A stretch of 53,980 bases of DNA from Symploca sp. SIO3C6 (GTDB lineage: Bacteria; Cyanobacteriota; Cyanobacteriia; Cyanobacteriales; Coleofasciculaceae): NCBI GenBank assembly GCA_010692425.1, contig JAAHHJ010000039.1, positions 1-53,980 of the forward strand. The letters are read 5' to 3'. This document shows positions 27,261 through 36,012 of this stretch, one piece after another. The translations under genes and the position numbers were made by a program. Under the pieces are notes generated by a model that was given only the letters and a program-made list of their open reading frames with translations, was not told the origin of the DNA and ran no database searches. The first letter of the stretch is position 1; the number at the start of each line of letters is the position of its first letter.

Positions 27261-28406
27261 GTGGTTGCCACTCCTGAAAAACCGCAAACAGTAACATCCC
27301 CCGCAACTGGTGGTAATGAGCGAGTTGCCGTTTTACTCATGGGCTACGGTGAAGTCGAAAGCTACGAGGACTTCGCTAACTACAACGAGCAAGCTTTAAA
27401 CTTACTCACTGCCAAATTTGCGCCTGTACCCACCTGGATTTATCCACCACTAGCGAAAATTCTGGCAATTTTTGACTTCCACGAATGGGGACACCAGCAC
27501 GACAATTTTATCTCCCCCCACAATAAAATTTTTGAACAGCAAAGAGCTGGTATTGAAAAGTCTTTGCAAGAGAAATGGGGAGAGCGAGTTCAAGTCTTCA
27601 AAGCCTTTAACTTCTGCGCCCCCTTCTTGCCTGAACAAGTCCTGACGGAAATTAAAGCTCAAGGCTTCGACAAACTACTAATTTATCCCCTGTTAGTAGT
27701 CGATTCCATCTTTACCAGCGGCATTGCTGTTGAGCAAGTCAACAATGGTCTTACTAATCTTACCGACGCTAATGCCAGCGAACATTGGCTTAAAGGGATA
27801 CGCTATATCCCTTCCTTCTACAATCAACCAGAATACATTGATTTAACTGCCCGACTGGTTGAGGAAAAGATTGCCCAAGAGTTGGCTGCGGCTCATTTGC
27901 CCTCACAAACTGGCATTGTGTTGATGAACCACGGCTGCCCTCATGAAGCCAAGGGATTTGTCTCTGGCATCACTGAAAGTCAAGAACTCTATGAACTTGT
28001 CAGGGAAAAGCTAATGTATAAGTATCCCTTAATTTCAGTGGGTTGGCTCAACCACCAGACACCTTTGATTAAATGGACTCAGCCTCATACCGAGTTAGCT
28101 GCCCAAAACTTAATTGATTTGGGAGCTAAAGCCATTGTCTTTATGCCCATTGGCTTTGTTACAGAAAACCACGAAACCTTGCTAGATGTCCATCACATCG
28201 TTCATAACTTGCAACGGCGTAACCCTGGTGTTACTTATGTTCAGATGCCTTGCGTTAATGAACACCCTGACTTTGTGAAGATGGCAGCTGATTGGGCTAA
28301 TCCTCAGATTGGAGCCCTCCTACAAGAAACAGCGCTGGCTGTCAATCCTCAGTTGGCATCAGAGCAGGCATCTCATCACGAACACCATCATCATCACCAT
28401 CACTAG
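27261..28406 (+). CDS. Ferrochelatase-like protein with C-terminal polyhistidine tail
   Basis: Protein of 381 residues starting at GTG with TAGGAAA upstream. Two chelatase-fold halves are seen. The second carries GIVLMNHGCPHEAKG and FMPIGFVTENHETLLDVHH, which correspond to the His and Glu metal-site motifs of ferrochelatases. The first half starts VAVLLMGYGEVESYEDF rather than the usual LLNLGGP. The protein lacks the C-terminal chlorophyll-binding segment common in cyanobacterial HemH and ends in HHEHHHHHHH. This suggests a paralogue of HemH with a metal-storage or nickel/cobalt-type tail; which metal is inserted is not known. Confidence 0.82.
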   Translation: MVATPEKPQTVTSPATGGNERVAVLLMGYGEVESYEDFANYNEQALNLLTAKFAPVPTWIYPPLAKILAIFDFHEWGHQHDNFISPHNKIFEQQRAGIEKSLQEKWGERVQVFKAFNFCAPFLPEQVLTEIKAQGFDKLLIYPLLVVDSIFTSGIAVEQVNNGLTNLTDANASEHWLKGIRYIPSFYNQPEYIDLTARLVEEKIAQELAAAHLPSQTGIVLMNHGCPHEAKGFVSGITESQELYELVREKLMYKYPLISVGWLNHQTPLIKWTQPHTELAAQNLIDLGAKAIVFMPIGFVTENHETLLDVHHIVHNLQRRNPGVTYVQMPCVNEHPDFVKMAADWANPQIGALLQETALAVNPQLASEQASHHEHHHHHHH

Positions 28407-28566
28407 AGTATTAATTCTCTAATTTTGGTAAGTGTTTATAATTGATGGTTCATGGTTAATTTGGCAATTAACTAGGGACCTCTTGCAGAACTCCAATTGA
28501 CCCCCTCAATCCCCCCGATGTGGGGGATATTGCTTGCTCCCTTATGGAGACAAAATTAATAGTTTT

Positions 28567-28950
28567 ATGGAAGCACCCATTGATCGCATTAAACTCTCCC
28601 AATCTGCTAAAGATCAACTAATCAAACTCAAACGCTATACTAAAATCGAACAGTGGAATGTCCTTTGTCGCTGGGCATTCTGCATCTCACTTGCTGAACC
28701 AACCAAGCCCTCACCAGTGCCAATACCCACTGACTCTAATTTAGAGTTGACTTGGCACACCTTCGGGGGAGAGACTTCGGATATCTTCTTAATTGCTCTC
28801 AAACAGCGCTGTCATAATGATGGTTTGGGGTGCGACAAAGAAACATTAGCCAAGCAATTCCGCCTCCACCTACATCGTGGTATTGGTTATTTAGCAGGGG
28901 ATCCAAATCTTAAAAAGATTGAAAACTTGATTGCCCTTGCCGTCAAGTAA
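28567..28950 (+). CDS. dndE: DNA sulfur modification protein DndE
   Basis: Protein of 127 residues beginning MEAPIDRIKLSQSAKDQLIKLKR at 28567; a TTG at 28534 would add 11 residues. Family motifs are WNVLCRWAFCISLAEP, ELTWHTFGGETSDI and LAKQFRLHLHRGIGYLAGD. DndE is the small tetrameric DNA-binding member of the Dnd phosphorothioation machinery, which replaces a backbone oxygen by sulfur. The other genes (dndA, B, C, D) are not in the window. A hairpin with CCCCC/GGGGG arms lies at about 28513-28528. A phosphorothioation-associated methyltransferase gene follows 1.5 kb later. Confidence 0.9.
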   Translation: MEAPIDRIKLSQSAKDQLIKLKRYTKIEQWNVLCRWAFCISLAEPTKPSPVPIPTDSNLELTWHTFGGETSDIFLIALKQRCHNDGLGCDKETLAKQFRLHLHRGIGYLAGDPNLKKIENLIALAVK

Positions 28951-28974
28951 ATATAGAGATTTTCTTAAGCACCT

Positions 28975-30306
28975 TCAAAGGCGGCGAAACTTTACTTTCA
29001 GTCCATCGCGGGGATGGGGTGTTGGAATTGAGACCATTTCCAAGTTCTGTTCTGGCAATAGTTCCCATTCATAATTAGTCACTAACATAGAGGCAAAAAT
29101 CCTCATTTCTAATCTGGCAAATTCTTTACCTAAACATTCTCTTAAACCGCCACCGAAGGGAATATAGGCAAATGCTTTTTGTTTTTCTTGGGTTGTTTCC
29201 GCCGCAAAACGTTCAGGAGAGAAACTTTCAGAATCTTGGTAAATTTCTCTGTCTTTATGGGTTTGAATAATTTGGTATTGGACTATCCAGCCTTTAGGAA
29301 TAAAATAACCATTAAACTCAAAAGGCTCAATTACTTCTCGAAAACCACCACCAACTGGGGGAATAAGGCGCATAACCTCCTTGAGAACTTGCTCTAAATA
29401 GGTCATCTGCTTTAACTTTTCCATAGTCAGAGGAGCAGACACAGATAACTGCCGTTGTTCAGCACGGATTTTCTCAAGTACTTCTGGATGCTGTGCTGTC
29501 AGCAGACAAAAAGAAGCAATCGCAGAGGTTAAAGTCTCATGACCTGCAAATAATAGTACTAGTATTTGATCTTTGAGTTCATCTAAACTCAGTCTATTAC
29601 CATCTTCGTCACGGGCTTGTAATAGTATACCTAAAGCATCTTCACCTAGATTGCCTTGTTGTTGTCGCTTGAGTGTAATCTGTCCAATAAGCTTAAGTAA
29701 TCCTTGGCGAGAACGCAGTGCCTTGCTAAATGTTGTCCCAGGTAAAGGTATGAAAAGACTAAATAAACCAGCACCCCACTCTTCAAACAATTTACCGAGG
29801 GCTGTTTTAGAACCATTCTCTATCCCAACTATTAAACTGCTGGCTATATCAAAGGTATAATTCCTAAGTTCTGGATACCAAGTTAATGTTCCTGAGCTTT
29901 CCCACTGCTGGAGATACTCAGCAGTAATACGCTCCATCGTGGGAAGATAACTAGCTAAAGCTCTGGGTTGAAAAGCCTGGAATAACAACTTCCGACGTGA
30001 AGTGTGAAAATCACCAATTTGTACTGATAAAGATGCTGGCCCCAGTAATACCCTTGTCGTTTTAGGCCAAGTAGAAGTAACGTATTTGTTTTCATTTTTG
30101 AACAAAAATTGGTTAGCTTCTGCACCAACCATGACTACAGTAGGACGACCAAAAATGTGGGTTTTGAAAATAGAGCCATACTTTTGTTGTCGCTTGGCGG
30201 CGAAATTCCGCTCCTTCAAAAAACTGATGCTCTCACCGATGATTGGTAGACCTAAACTGCCAGGGGGTAAAGGTAGGGATGACAGTTTTTGAGTAGTGGT
30301 ACTCAT
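28975..30306 (-). CDS. Cytochrome P450, CYP120-like
   Basis: Heme monooxygenase of 443 residues. It shows the proline-rich start LPLPPGSLGLPIIGESISFL, I-helix LLFAGHETLTSAI (oxygen activation), ExxR within EVMRLIPP, and the heme loop FGGGLRECLGKEFA with the cysteine ligand. Overall similarity is to CYP120 (Synechocystis CYP120A1 hydroxylates retinoids) and plant CYP85-clan enzymes. It is soluble and would need ferredoxin-type electron donors. It lies between dndE and the phosphorothioation-associated methyltransferase but on the opposite strand, converging with dndE. Confidence 0.93.
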   Translation of the reverse strand: MSTTTQKLSSLPLPPGSLGLPIIGESISFLKERNFAAKRQQKYGSIFKTHIFGRPTVVMVGAEANQFLFKNENKYVTSTWPKTTRVLLGPASLSVQIGDFHTSRRKLLFQAFQPRALASYLPTMERITAEYLQQWESSGTLTWYPELRNYTFDIASSLIVGIENGSKTALGKLFEEWGAGLFSLFIPLPGTTFSKALRSRQGLLKLIGQITLKRQQQGNLGEDALGILLQARDEDGNRLSLDELKDQILVLLFAGHETLTSAIASFCLLTAQHPEVLEKIRAEQRQLSVSAPLTMEKLKQMTYLEQVLKEVMRLIPPVGGGFREVIEPFEFNGYFIPKGWIVQYQIIQTHKDREIYQDSESFSPERFAAETTQEKQKAFAYIPFGGGLRECLGKEFARLEMRIFASMLVTNYEWELLPEQNLEMVSIPTPHPRDGLKVKFRRL

Positions 30307-30480
30307 AGAAGTTTCCTGAGAAGGTGAAATTAATTGTTATTAACCAGAAAGGTGTTAGATTTTATTGAACCTAACACCTAATACCTTATCCAAGATTAAC
30401 GTAAATTAATTTAAGATAAATTCCAGTAGCCTGCAATTATCGTCTTAGGGTATATTAACTACAATGCTCCTGATTCAGTT

Positions 30481-32007
30481 ATGGTTGCTCAAGTCCCAGA
30501 AGCCCCTGAAATCGAGCGTCACAGAGCCGCAATCACGCGTACTAATATCTCTAAGCCAGTGCGATTGGCTATAGAAAGCTCAATCCTAAACCAAAGTACC
30601 ACATTTTTTGATTATGGCTGCGGTCATGGTGGCGACATCAAACGCCTTGCTAAGCAGGGCTATAATTGTTCTGGTTGGGATCCTTACTACCGCCCAGATA
30701 ATCCCCTAACATCAGCGGATATTGTTAATTTAGGCTATATAATTAACGTTATTGAAAAGCCTGATGAGCGGCGTGAAGCCCTGCTCAAAGCTTGGGAATT
30801 GACTCAAAAAGTTCTGATTGTATCTTCTTTAGTCTTAATTGAAGAAGCTCGTAGTGGTCAAATTGCTTATGGTGACGGTATTGTTACCCGCCGCAAGACT
30901 TTCCAGAAGTATTACGAACAAGAAGAACTTAAAGCCTATATTGATCAAGTTTTAGACATTGATGCAATTCCCGTTGCCTTGGGCATCTATTTTGTTTTCC
31001 GCGACGCTGCTGCTGCTGAAAACTTCCGGGCATCGCGCTTTCGCTCCAACACTAGCACTCCCAGAATCCGTCTTAGCCTTAAGCGGTTTGAGGATTACCA
31101 GGAAATGCTTGCCCCATTAATGGCTTTCTATACAGAGCGTGGACGCTTACCTACCCCAACTGAACTACCTAATATTACCGAACTTCAAGAAGAATTAGGT
31201 AGCCTGCGCCGAGCCTTCCGACTGATTTTGAAAGCTACTAATCAAGCGGAATGGGATCTCATTACTGACAAACGCCGCCAGGATCTCCTAGTGTATTTGG
31301 CTTTGACACAATTTGGTCACCGCCCTAGATTCGGACATCTTGATAGTAGTCTGCAAAACGATATTAGAGCCTTCTTCGGCACTTACAAACAAGCTTGTGC
31401 TGCTGCTGATTTAATGCTGTTGAGTGTGGGAGATAACCAGCTCATTGCCAGTTGTTGCCGACAGAGTGATATTGGCAAACTGTTGCCTAATGCTCTTTAT
31501 GTCCATGTCTCAGCGATCGAAGTCCTAAATCCCCTGCTACGACTCTATGAAGGTTGCGCTAGCCGTACCATTGGGCGTTTAGATGGCGCTACTCTGGTTA
31601 AGTTCCATATCAATCAGCCCAAAATATCTTACCTATTTTATCCTGACTTCGATACTGACCCTCATCCGGCTTTGCACACCAGTATGCAGATTGACTTAAG
31701 GGATTTACAAGTTACCTACCGTGACTACGATACATCGAGCAATCCGCCTGTACTGCATCGTAAAGAAACCTTTGTCACACCTGATTATCCACTTTATGAA
31801 AAGTTTTCTAAACTTACTCGCCAAGAGGAAAATTGGGGATTATTAGAGGATACTAAAACCATCGGTACTCGCCAAGGTTGGCACAAGCGTCTGGTAGAAT
31901 GCTGTGCTGAACTTCAGGGGCATCGCCTTCGCTGGCGTAAAGATGCTGATCCCTATCGTATTAAATTACTGCAATCTGCCCGTAATCGGAGGAGTAGGGA
32001 AGGTTGA
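30481..32007 (+). CDS. DNA phosphorothioation-associated putative methyltransferase
   Basis: Protein of 508 residues. The N-terminal half is a SAM-binding Rossmann domain with FFDYGCGHGGDIKRL (about 40-54), GWDPYYRP and NLGYIINVIEKPDERREAL. The region EEARSGQIAYGDGIVTRRKTF is characteristic of the family associated with Dnd systems. The C-terminal half has no known activity. Its presence with dndE supports a phosphorothioation system in this genome, although the core enzymes must lie elsewhere. Divergently oriented from the P450 gene with 174 bases between them. Confidence 0.88.
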   Translation: MVAQVPEAPEIERHRAAITRTNISKPVRLAIESSILNQSTTFFDYGCGHGGDIKRLAKQGYNCSGWDPYYRPDNPLTSADIVNLGYIINVIEKPDERREALLKAWELTQKVLIVSSLVLIEEARSGQIAYGDGIVTRRKTFQKYYEQEELKAYIDQVLDIDAIPVALGIYFVFRDAAAAENFRASRFRSNTSTPRIRLSLKRFEDYQEMLAPLMAFYTERGRLPTPTELPNITELQEELGSLRRAFRLILKATNQAEWDLITDKRRQDLLVYLALTQFGHRPRFGHLDSSLQNDIRAFFGTYKQACAAADLMLLSVGDNQLIASCCRQSDIGKLLPNALYVHVSAIEVLNPLLRLYEGCASRTIGRLDGATLVKFHINQPKISYLFYPDFDTDPHPALHTSMQIDLRDLQVTYRDYDTSSNPPVLHRKETFVTPDYPLYEKFSKLTRQEENWGLLEDTKTIGTRQGWHKRLVECCAELQGHRLRWRKDADPYRIKLLQSARNRRSREG

Positions 32008-32102
32008 GGGGGAGATGGGGAGAAGAATCTTTACTCTGCTGTTACTGATTGATGCGCTATTAATTAAGTTTTTTACTTCGGGGGAGTTGTCACTCAAAGT
32101 AG

Positions 32103-34367
32103 ATGTTACGAAAACAAAGCAAGCAAAAAATTTATGTAATTACAAGTGTCATCTTAATTACTGTGGTGATTTTGGTGTTTTTCAGCAGGTGGCTATTATA
32201 TATACCAGAAGGACAAATGCAGCGAGTCCGATGGGCAATATGGAATCCGTCGAATCGTCTTGAAAGAGTTATTGATGAGAAAATGACTCAGATTCCTGTT
32301 GCCTTGGCTAAGGATGGGCAGTGGCAACTAGCGTTTAAGTTGGTGACGGAGTACATTGAGAATTCTTATCATCAATCAGATTTTCTTCATCAAGCAGACA
32401 CCCTCAGCCAATTTGCTCAAGTTATACCTCTCCAACAAGAAGACTCTAGCCAAGCTAAAGCTAAATTAAACAGGGCTTTAGTAGAAGTGAAGAAGATTAA
32501 CGACTCATACTCTAAATCTATTACCCTGCTAGAGATCGCACAAGCTTATAGACAACTAAAGGATGAGAAGGTAGCTCACGAGCTCTTGCTCACCTCTTTA
32601 AAGGAGGCACAAGAGATTGACGACTCAAACTATAAATCCTATGCCCTGAGTGGAATTGCCAAAGCTTCTGGACAACTAAAGGATGAGAATGTGGCTTACG
32701 AAATCTTGCTCACCTCTTTAAAGGAGGCACAGCAGATTAACTCCCTAGGCGATAAATATAGTGCCCTGAGAGAGATTGTACAAGCTTCTGGACAACTAAA
32801 GGATGAGAAGGCGGCTCACGAGCTCTTGCTCACCTCTTTAAAGGAGGCACAGCAGATTAAATCCCTAGACTATAAATCCTATACCCTGAATGAAGTCGCA
32901 CAAGCTTATAAACAACTAAAGGATGAGAAGGCGGCTCACGAAATCTTACTCATCTCTTTAAAGGGGGCACAGCAGATTGACGACCCATACTCCCAATCTA
33001 ATGCCCTGAGTGGAATCACACGAGTTTCTGGACAACTAAAGGATCACAAAGCGGCTCACGAGATTCTGCTAGAGTTTTTGAAGGTGGCACAGCAGATTGA
33101 CTCCCCACAATTTAAATCCTTTGCCCTAAGTGACATCGCACAAGCTTATGGACAACTAAAGGATCACAAAGCGGCTCACGAGATTCTGCTAGAGTCTTTG
33201 AAGGCAGCACAGCAGATTGACTCGGTAGATTACAAATCAATGGCTCTGAGTGCGATTACACAAGCTTCTGGACAACTAAAGGATGAGAAGGCGGCTCACG
33301 AGATTTTGCTAGAGTCTTTGAAGATGGCACAGCAGATTGACATGCCAAACTACAAATCTAGTGCCTTGAGTGGAATTGCACAAGCTTCTGGACGACTAAA
33401 GGATCACAAGATAGCTCATGAGATCTTGCTAGAGTCTGTGAAGGTGGCACAGCAGATTGAAAACCCAAACTCCTCCTATGCCCTGAGTGAAATTGCCAAA
33501 GCTTATGAACAGCTAAAAGATCAAAAGGCGGCTCAGCAACTCTTGTTCACCTCTTTGAAGGCAGCACAAAAAATTGATGATCCAGAATCTAAATTTTACG
33601 CCTTGAGTGCGATCGCACAAGCTTATGGACAATTAAAGGATCACAAGATGACTCAGCAACTCTTGCTCACCTCTTTGAAGGCGGCACAAAAAATTGATGA
33701 TCCAGATGTTCAATCTTATGTCTTGAGTGAGATCATCTCAGCTTCTAGACAACTGGCTAACATAGAATTAAGACAAGAAATCTTGCGCAAGACTCTATCG
33801 GCTGCCGAAGCTGTCAATGCTTCTGAGACCTTAGCAGAGATCGCTATTCAATATGCCCAGCAAGAGTCTTGGGGGAAGGCTTTACGAGCCCTCCGCAATT
33901 TTCAGGAGTCTCAAAAACTTACTGCCCTAACAAAAATACTGACACTGTGGGCTGAAAAGAAAAATTCTCGGTTGATTGACGGGGCTGTGGTTCTTGAAGT
34001 TAAAGTTAGTGGAAATTCTAATAATTACACCTTTAATGTCTCACTCCACAGCCCCACTCAAGGATGTAACCAATATACAGATTGGTGGGAAGTCCTCAGC
34101 GAGGATGGCGAATTATTGTATCGTCATATCTTTGAGAAAAGTCATGTTGATGAGCAACCCTTTGAAAGTTCAATTAAACCAGTCAAGATTGAAGCTAATC
34201 AAGAAGTCTTCATCCGTGCTCACATGAATAACATGGGCTATAACGCCATGCAAGCTATGAAAGGAACTGTTGAAAAAGGATTTAAGTCGATTCGCCTCTC
34301 TGAGAATTTTGCAGCAAGTGTGACTGAGGAAGAGCCGCAGCCACCGAAGTGTCAGGAGGCCAATTGA
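32103..34367 (+). CDS. Membrane-anchored 40-residue-repeat protein with C-terminal beta domain
   Basis: Protein of 754 residues. A basic start and one membrane helix (KIYVITSVILITVVILVFF, 9-27) anchor it with the rest outside the cytoplasm. Residues about 130-555 are twelve helical repeats of 40 residues (consensus ALSGIAQASGQLKDEKAAHE, then ILLxSLKxAQQI), TPR-like, encoded by 120-base DNA repeats. Residues about 620-754 form a beta-rich domain with WWEVLSEDGELLYRHIFEKSHV and IRAHMNNMGYNAMQAM, which also occurs alone in cyanobacterial secreted proteins. Likely a scaffold or ligand-binding protein; no enzyme motif is seen. It begins 95 bases after the methyltransferase. Confidence 0.78.
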   Translation: MLRKQSKQKIYVITSVILITVVILVFFSRWLLYIPEGQMQRVRWAIWNPSNRLERVIDEKMTQIPVALAKDGQWQLAFKLVTEYIENSYHQSDFLHQADTLSQFAQVIPLQQEDSSQAKAKLNRALVEVKKINDSYSKSITLLEIAQAYRQLKDEKVAHELLLTSLKEAQEIDDSNYKSYALSGIAKASGQLKDENVAYEILLTSLKEAQQINSLGDKYSALREIVQASGQLKDEKAAHELLLTSLKEAQQIKSLDYKSYTLNEVAQAYKQLKDEKAAHEILLISLKGAQQIDDPYSQSNALSGITRVSGQLKDHKAAHEILLEFLKVAQQIDSPQFKSFALSDIAQAYGQLKDHKAAHEILLESLKAAQQIDSVDYKSMALSAITQASGQLKDEKAAHEILLESLKMAQQIDMPNYKSSALSGIAQASGRLKDHKIAHEILLESVKVAQQIENPNSSYALSEIAKAYEQLKDQKAAQQLLFTSLKAAQKIDDPESKFYALSAIAQAYGQLKDHKMTQQLLLTSLKAAQKIDDPDVQSYVLSEIISASRQLANIELRQEILRKTLSAAEAVNASETLAEIAIQYAQQESWGKALRALRNFQESQKLTALTKILTLWAEKKNSRLIDGAVVLEVKVSGNSNNYTFNVSLHSPTQGCNQYTDWWEVLSEDGELLYRHIFEKSHVDEQPFESSIKPVKIEANQEVFIRAHMNNMGYNAMQAMKGTVEKGFKSIRLSENFAASVTEEEPQPPKCQEAN
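32500..33760. repeat. 120-bp tandem DNA repeats encoding the helical array
   Basis: The block ACAACTAAAGGATGAGAAGG and its variants recur every 120 bases from about 32556, with long runs identical between neighbouring units. Confidence 0.85.
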
Positions 34368-34452
34368 AAGAGAGAGGGGGAAGGGGAGAGGGGGAGACGG
34401 GGGGATTTATTTTGATTACTTAAATGTGGGCTACAAATAGTTTTTAAATAAT

Positions 34453-34510
34453 TAAGTAATAAGTAATAAGTAATAAGTAATAAGTAATAAGTAATAAGTA
34501 ATAAGTAATA
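34453..34510. repeat. Heptamer array (AAGTAAT)n
   Basis: About eight copies of AAGTAAT, just downstream of the DUF2062 gene stop. It is opposite in orientation to the array at 35181-35254. Confidence 0.9.
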
Positions 34511-34523
34511 TATGTTTTTGTGG

Positions 34524-35063
34524 TTACTTGTTATTTGAGGAGTCGCGATATTTGCGAATTACCCACAAACCCAGTAAATAGCTAGCAATAGCACCAACTG
34601 ATCCTACAGCTAAGCTACCGACAAATAAAGTCACGAGCATGGCTGAGCCAAAATCTTTAAGTTCTTGCCAGGATTCTAAATTTACCTCCATGACAACCTT
34701 CTCTTTGAGCAGCCATTGACCAACATGAAAGTTGAATGCATAAATTGGAACATAAGTAACAGGGTTACTAATCCAAGTCCCAGCAGCTGCAATAAATTTA
34801 TTTCCCCTGACTATAAATGCCAGTAAAATACTAATTATCATCTGGATACCAAATATAGGAAATAGTCCGGCAAAAATACCACAGGCAAGGCCACGAGCGA
34901 GTTTCTCTGGCGTCCCCTGTTGACGAACTAAACGCCAGTAGAAGTATTTTAAGCGCCGTAACCAAATGTTTCTGGGGTTTCTCAATGGGAAGTTATCAGA
35001 GAGGTGTGGTTGAATTGGAGAAGGGAAGCGCTGCCCATGAGTTGGTGGGTAATTTCTAGACAT
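34524..35063 (-). CDS. DUF2062 membrane protein
   Basis: Protein of 179 residues. DUF2062 motif is KLARGLACGIFAGLFPIFGIQMIIS, then WISNPVTYVPIYAFNFHVGQWLL. Three to four membrane helices are likely (about 60-85, 88-105, 140-165). Function is unknown; family members are often found near envelope polysaccharide genes. It lies between two oppositely oriented heptamer arrays. Confidence 0.88.
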   Translation of the reverse strand: MSRNYPPTHGQRFPSPIQPHLSDNFPLRNPRNIWLRRLKYFYWRLVRQQGTPEKLARGLACGIFAGLFPIFGIQMIISILLAFIVRGNKFIAAAGTWISNPVTYVPIYAFNFHVGQWLLKEKVVMEVNLESWQELKDFGSAMLVTLFVGSLAVGSVGAIASYLLGLWVIRKYRDSSNNK

Positions 35064-35180
35064 ATATACAACCGTTGACTACCAATTTCCGGCTTTTGAA
35101 GCACAATTATAGATAACCGTGAACAATTGCCGTGCCAGAAACTAGAAGTGACAAACACTATATTATAGCATTTTTAACCT

Positions 35181-35254
35181 CATTACTTATTACTTATCAC
35201 TTATTACTTATCACTTATTACTTATTACTTATCACTTATTACTTATTACTTATC
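35181..35254. repeat. Heptamer array (ATTACTT/ATCACTT)n
   Basis: About ten heptamers alternating TATTACT and TATCACT in a roughly 21-base higher-order pattern, between the DUF2062 and Nudix genes. Confidence 0.9.
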
Positions 35255-35278
35255 GAACCCTCAGCAATTAATCCTTTA

Positions 35279-35743
35279 CTACCGAATAACATTAAATTGC
35301 TGATTAATAAAATCATTTAAAGCATCTTGATGTTGCTGGTTAAAAAGTTTGGGTGCTTTAGTTGGCTCGACAAATACTAAGTCTAAAGTTTCCTGATTAT
35401 CTATATAAAGTTCACCATTTAAGATAGTACACAAAAAAAAGAATGTAATTATTTGTGTTTTATCTCCATTGGGATATTCCAAGAAATACTTAGTATATAC
35501 ACCAATGAGATTCTCAATTTTTACTCTCAGTCCTGTTTCTTCCTTGACTTCCCTTAATAAAGCTTCTTCAGCTGATTCTCCCAGTTCTAGAGCGCCTCCT
35601 GGGAACCCCCAACTGCCCTTAAAATCGCCTCTTTTTTGTAAAATAATCTTACCTTCATTGTTGAGAATACAAGCAGCAGAATAATTCAGAAAAATTGCTT
35701 CGTTACCAACTTTACTTCTAATCCATTTTATATAGTCGCCCAT
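35279..35743 (-). CDS. Nudix hydrolase
   Basis: Protein of 154 residues with the full Nudix box GALELGESAEEALLREVKEE plus TGL (about residues 50-72, GX5EX7REVxEExGL), which binds magnesium and hydrolyses a nucleoside diphosphate linked to another group. The flanking CILNNEGKIILQKRGDFKGSWGFPGG is typical. The substrate cannot be inferred. A heptamer array lies on each side. Confidence 0.92.
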   Translation of the reverse strand: MGDYIKWIRSKVGNEAIFLNYSAACILNNEGKIILQKRGDFKGSWGFPGGALELGESAEEALLREVKEETGLRVKIENLIGVYTKYFLEYPNGDKTQIITFFFLCTILNGELYIDNQETLDLVFVEPTKAPKLFNQQHQDALNDFINQQFNVIR

Positions 35744-35812
35744 AGTATTAAAAAATTAGTTTCTAAGCTGTTGTGTATCTAATTGCGATTACCTAAATTT
35801 TTGCTCAATTTT

Positions 35813-35866
35813 TAAGTAATAAGTAATAAGTAATAAGTAATAAGTAATAAGTAATAAGTAATAAGT
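35813..35866. repeat. Heptamer array (AAGTAAT)n
   Basis: About seven copies upstream of the Nudix gene, in the same orientation as 34453-34510. The rest of the 35744-36012 gap shows no gene. Confidence 0.9.
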
Positions 35867-36012
35867 TTTATTATTTGTCACTGATCACTTTAAGTCAAGT
35901 CAGGCTATTGCAGCATTCTTTTGTCTATTTGATATTGATATAAATTGTACTTTCGACCGTTTGAATAAAGGCTCTGAACTAGGAACCAAGAGTTGAGGAG
36001 GTAAATAGTTAA

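Noticed and set aside
31904-32263. Plus-strand frame of 119 codons
   Set aside because: It lies across the end of the methyltransferase gene and the start of the repeat protein in a different frame, with no domain.
34453-35866. Possible CRISPR array
   Set aside because: The units are contiguous 7-base repeats without spacers, and no cas gene is present.
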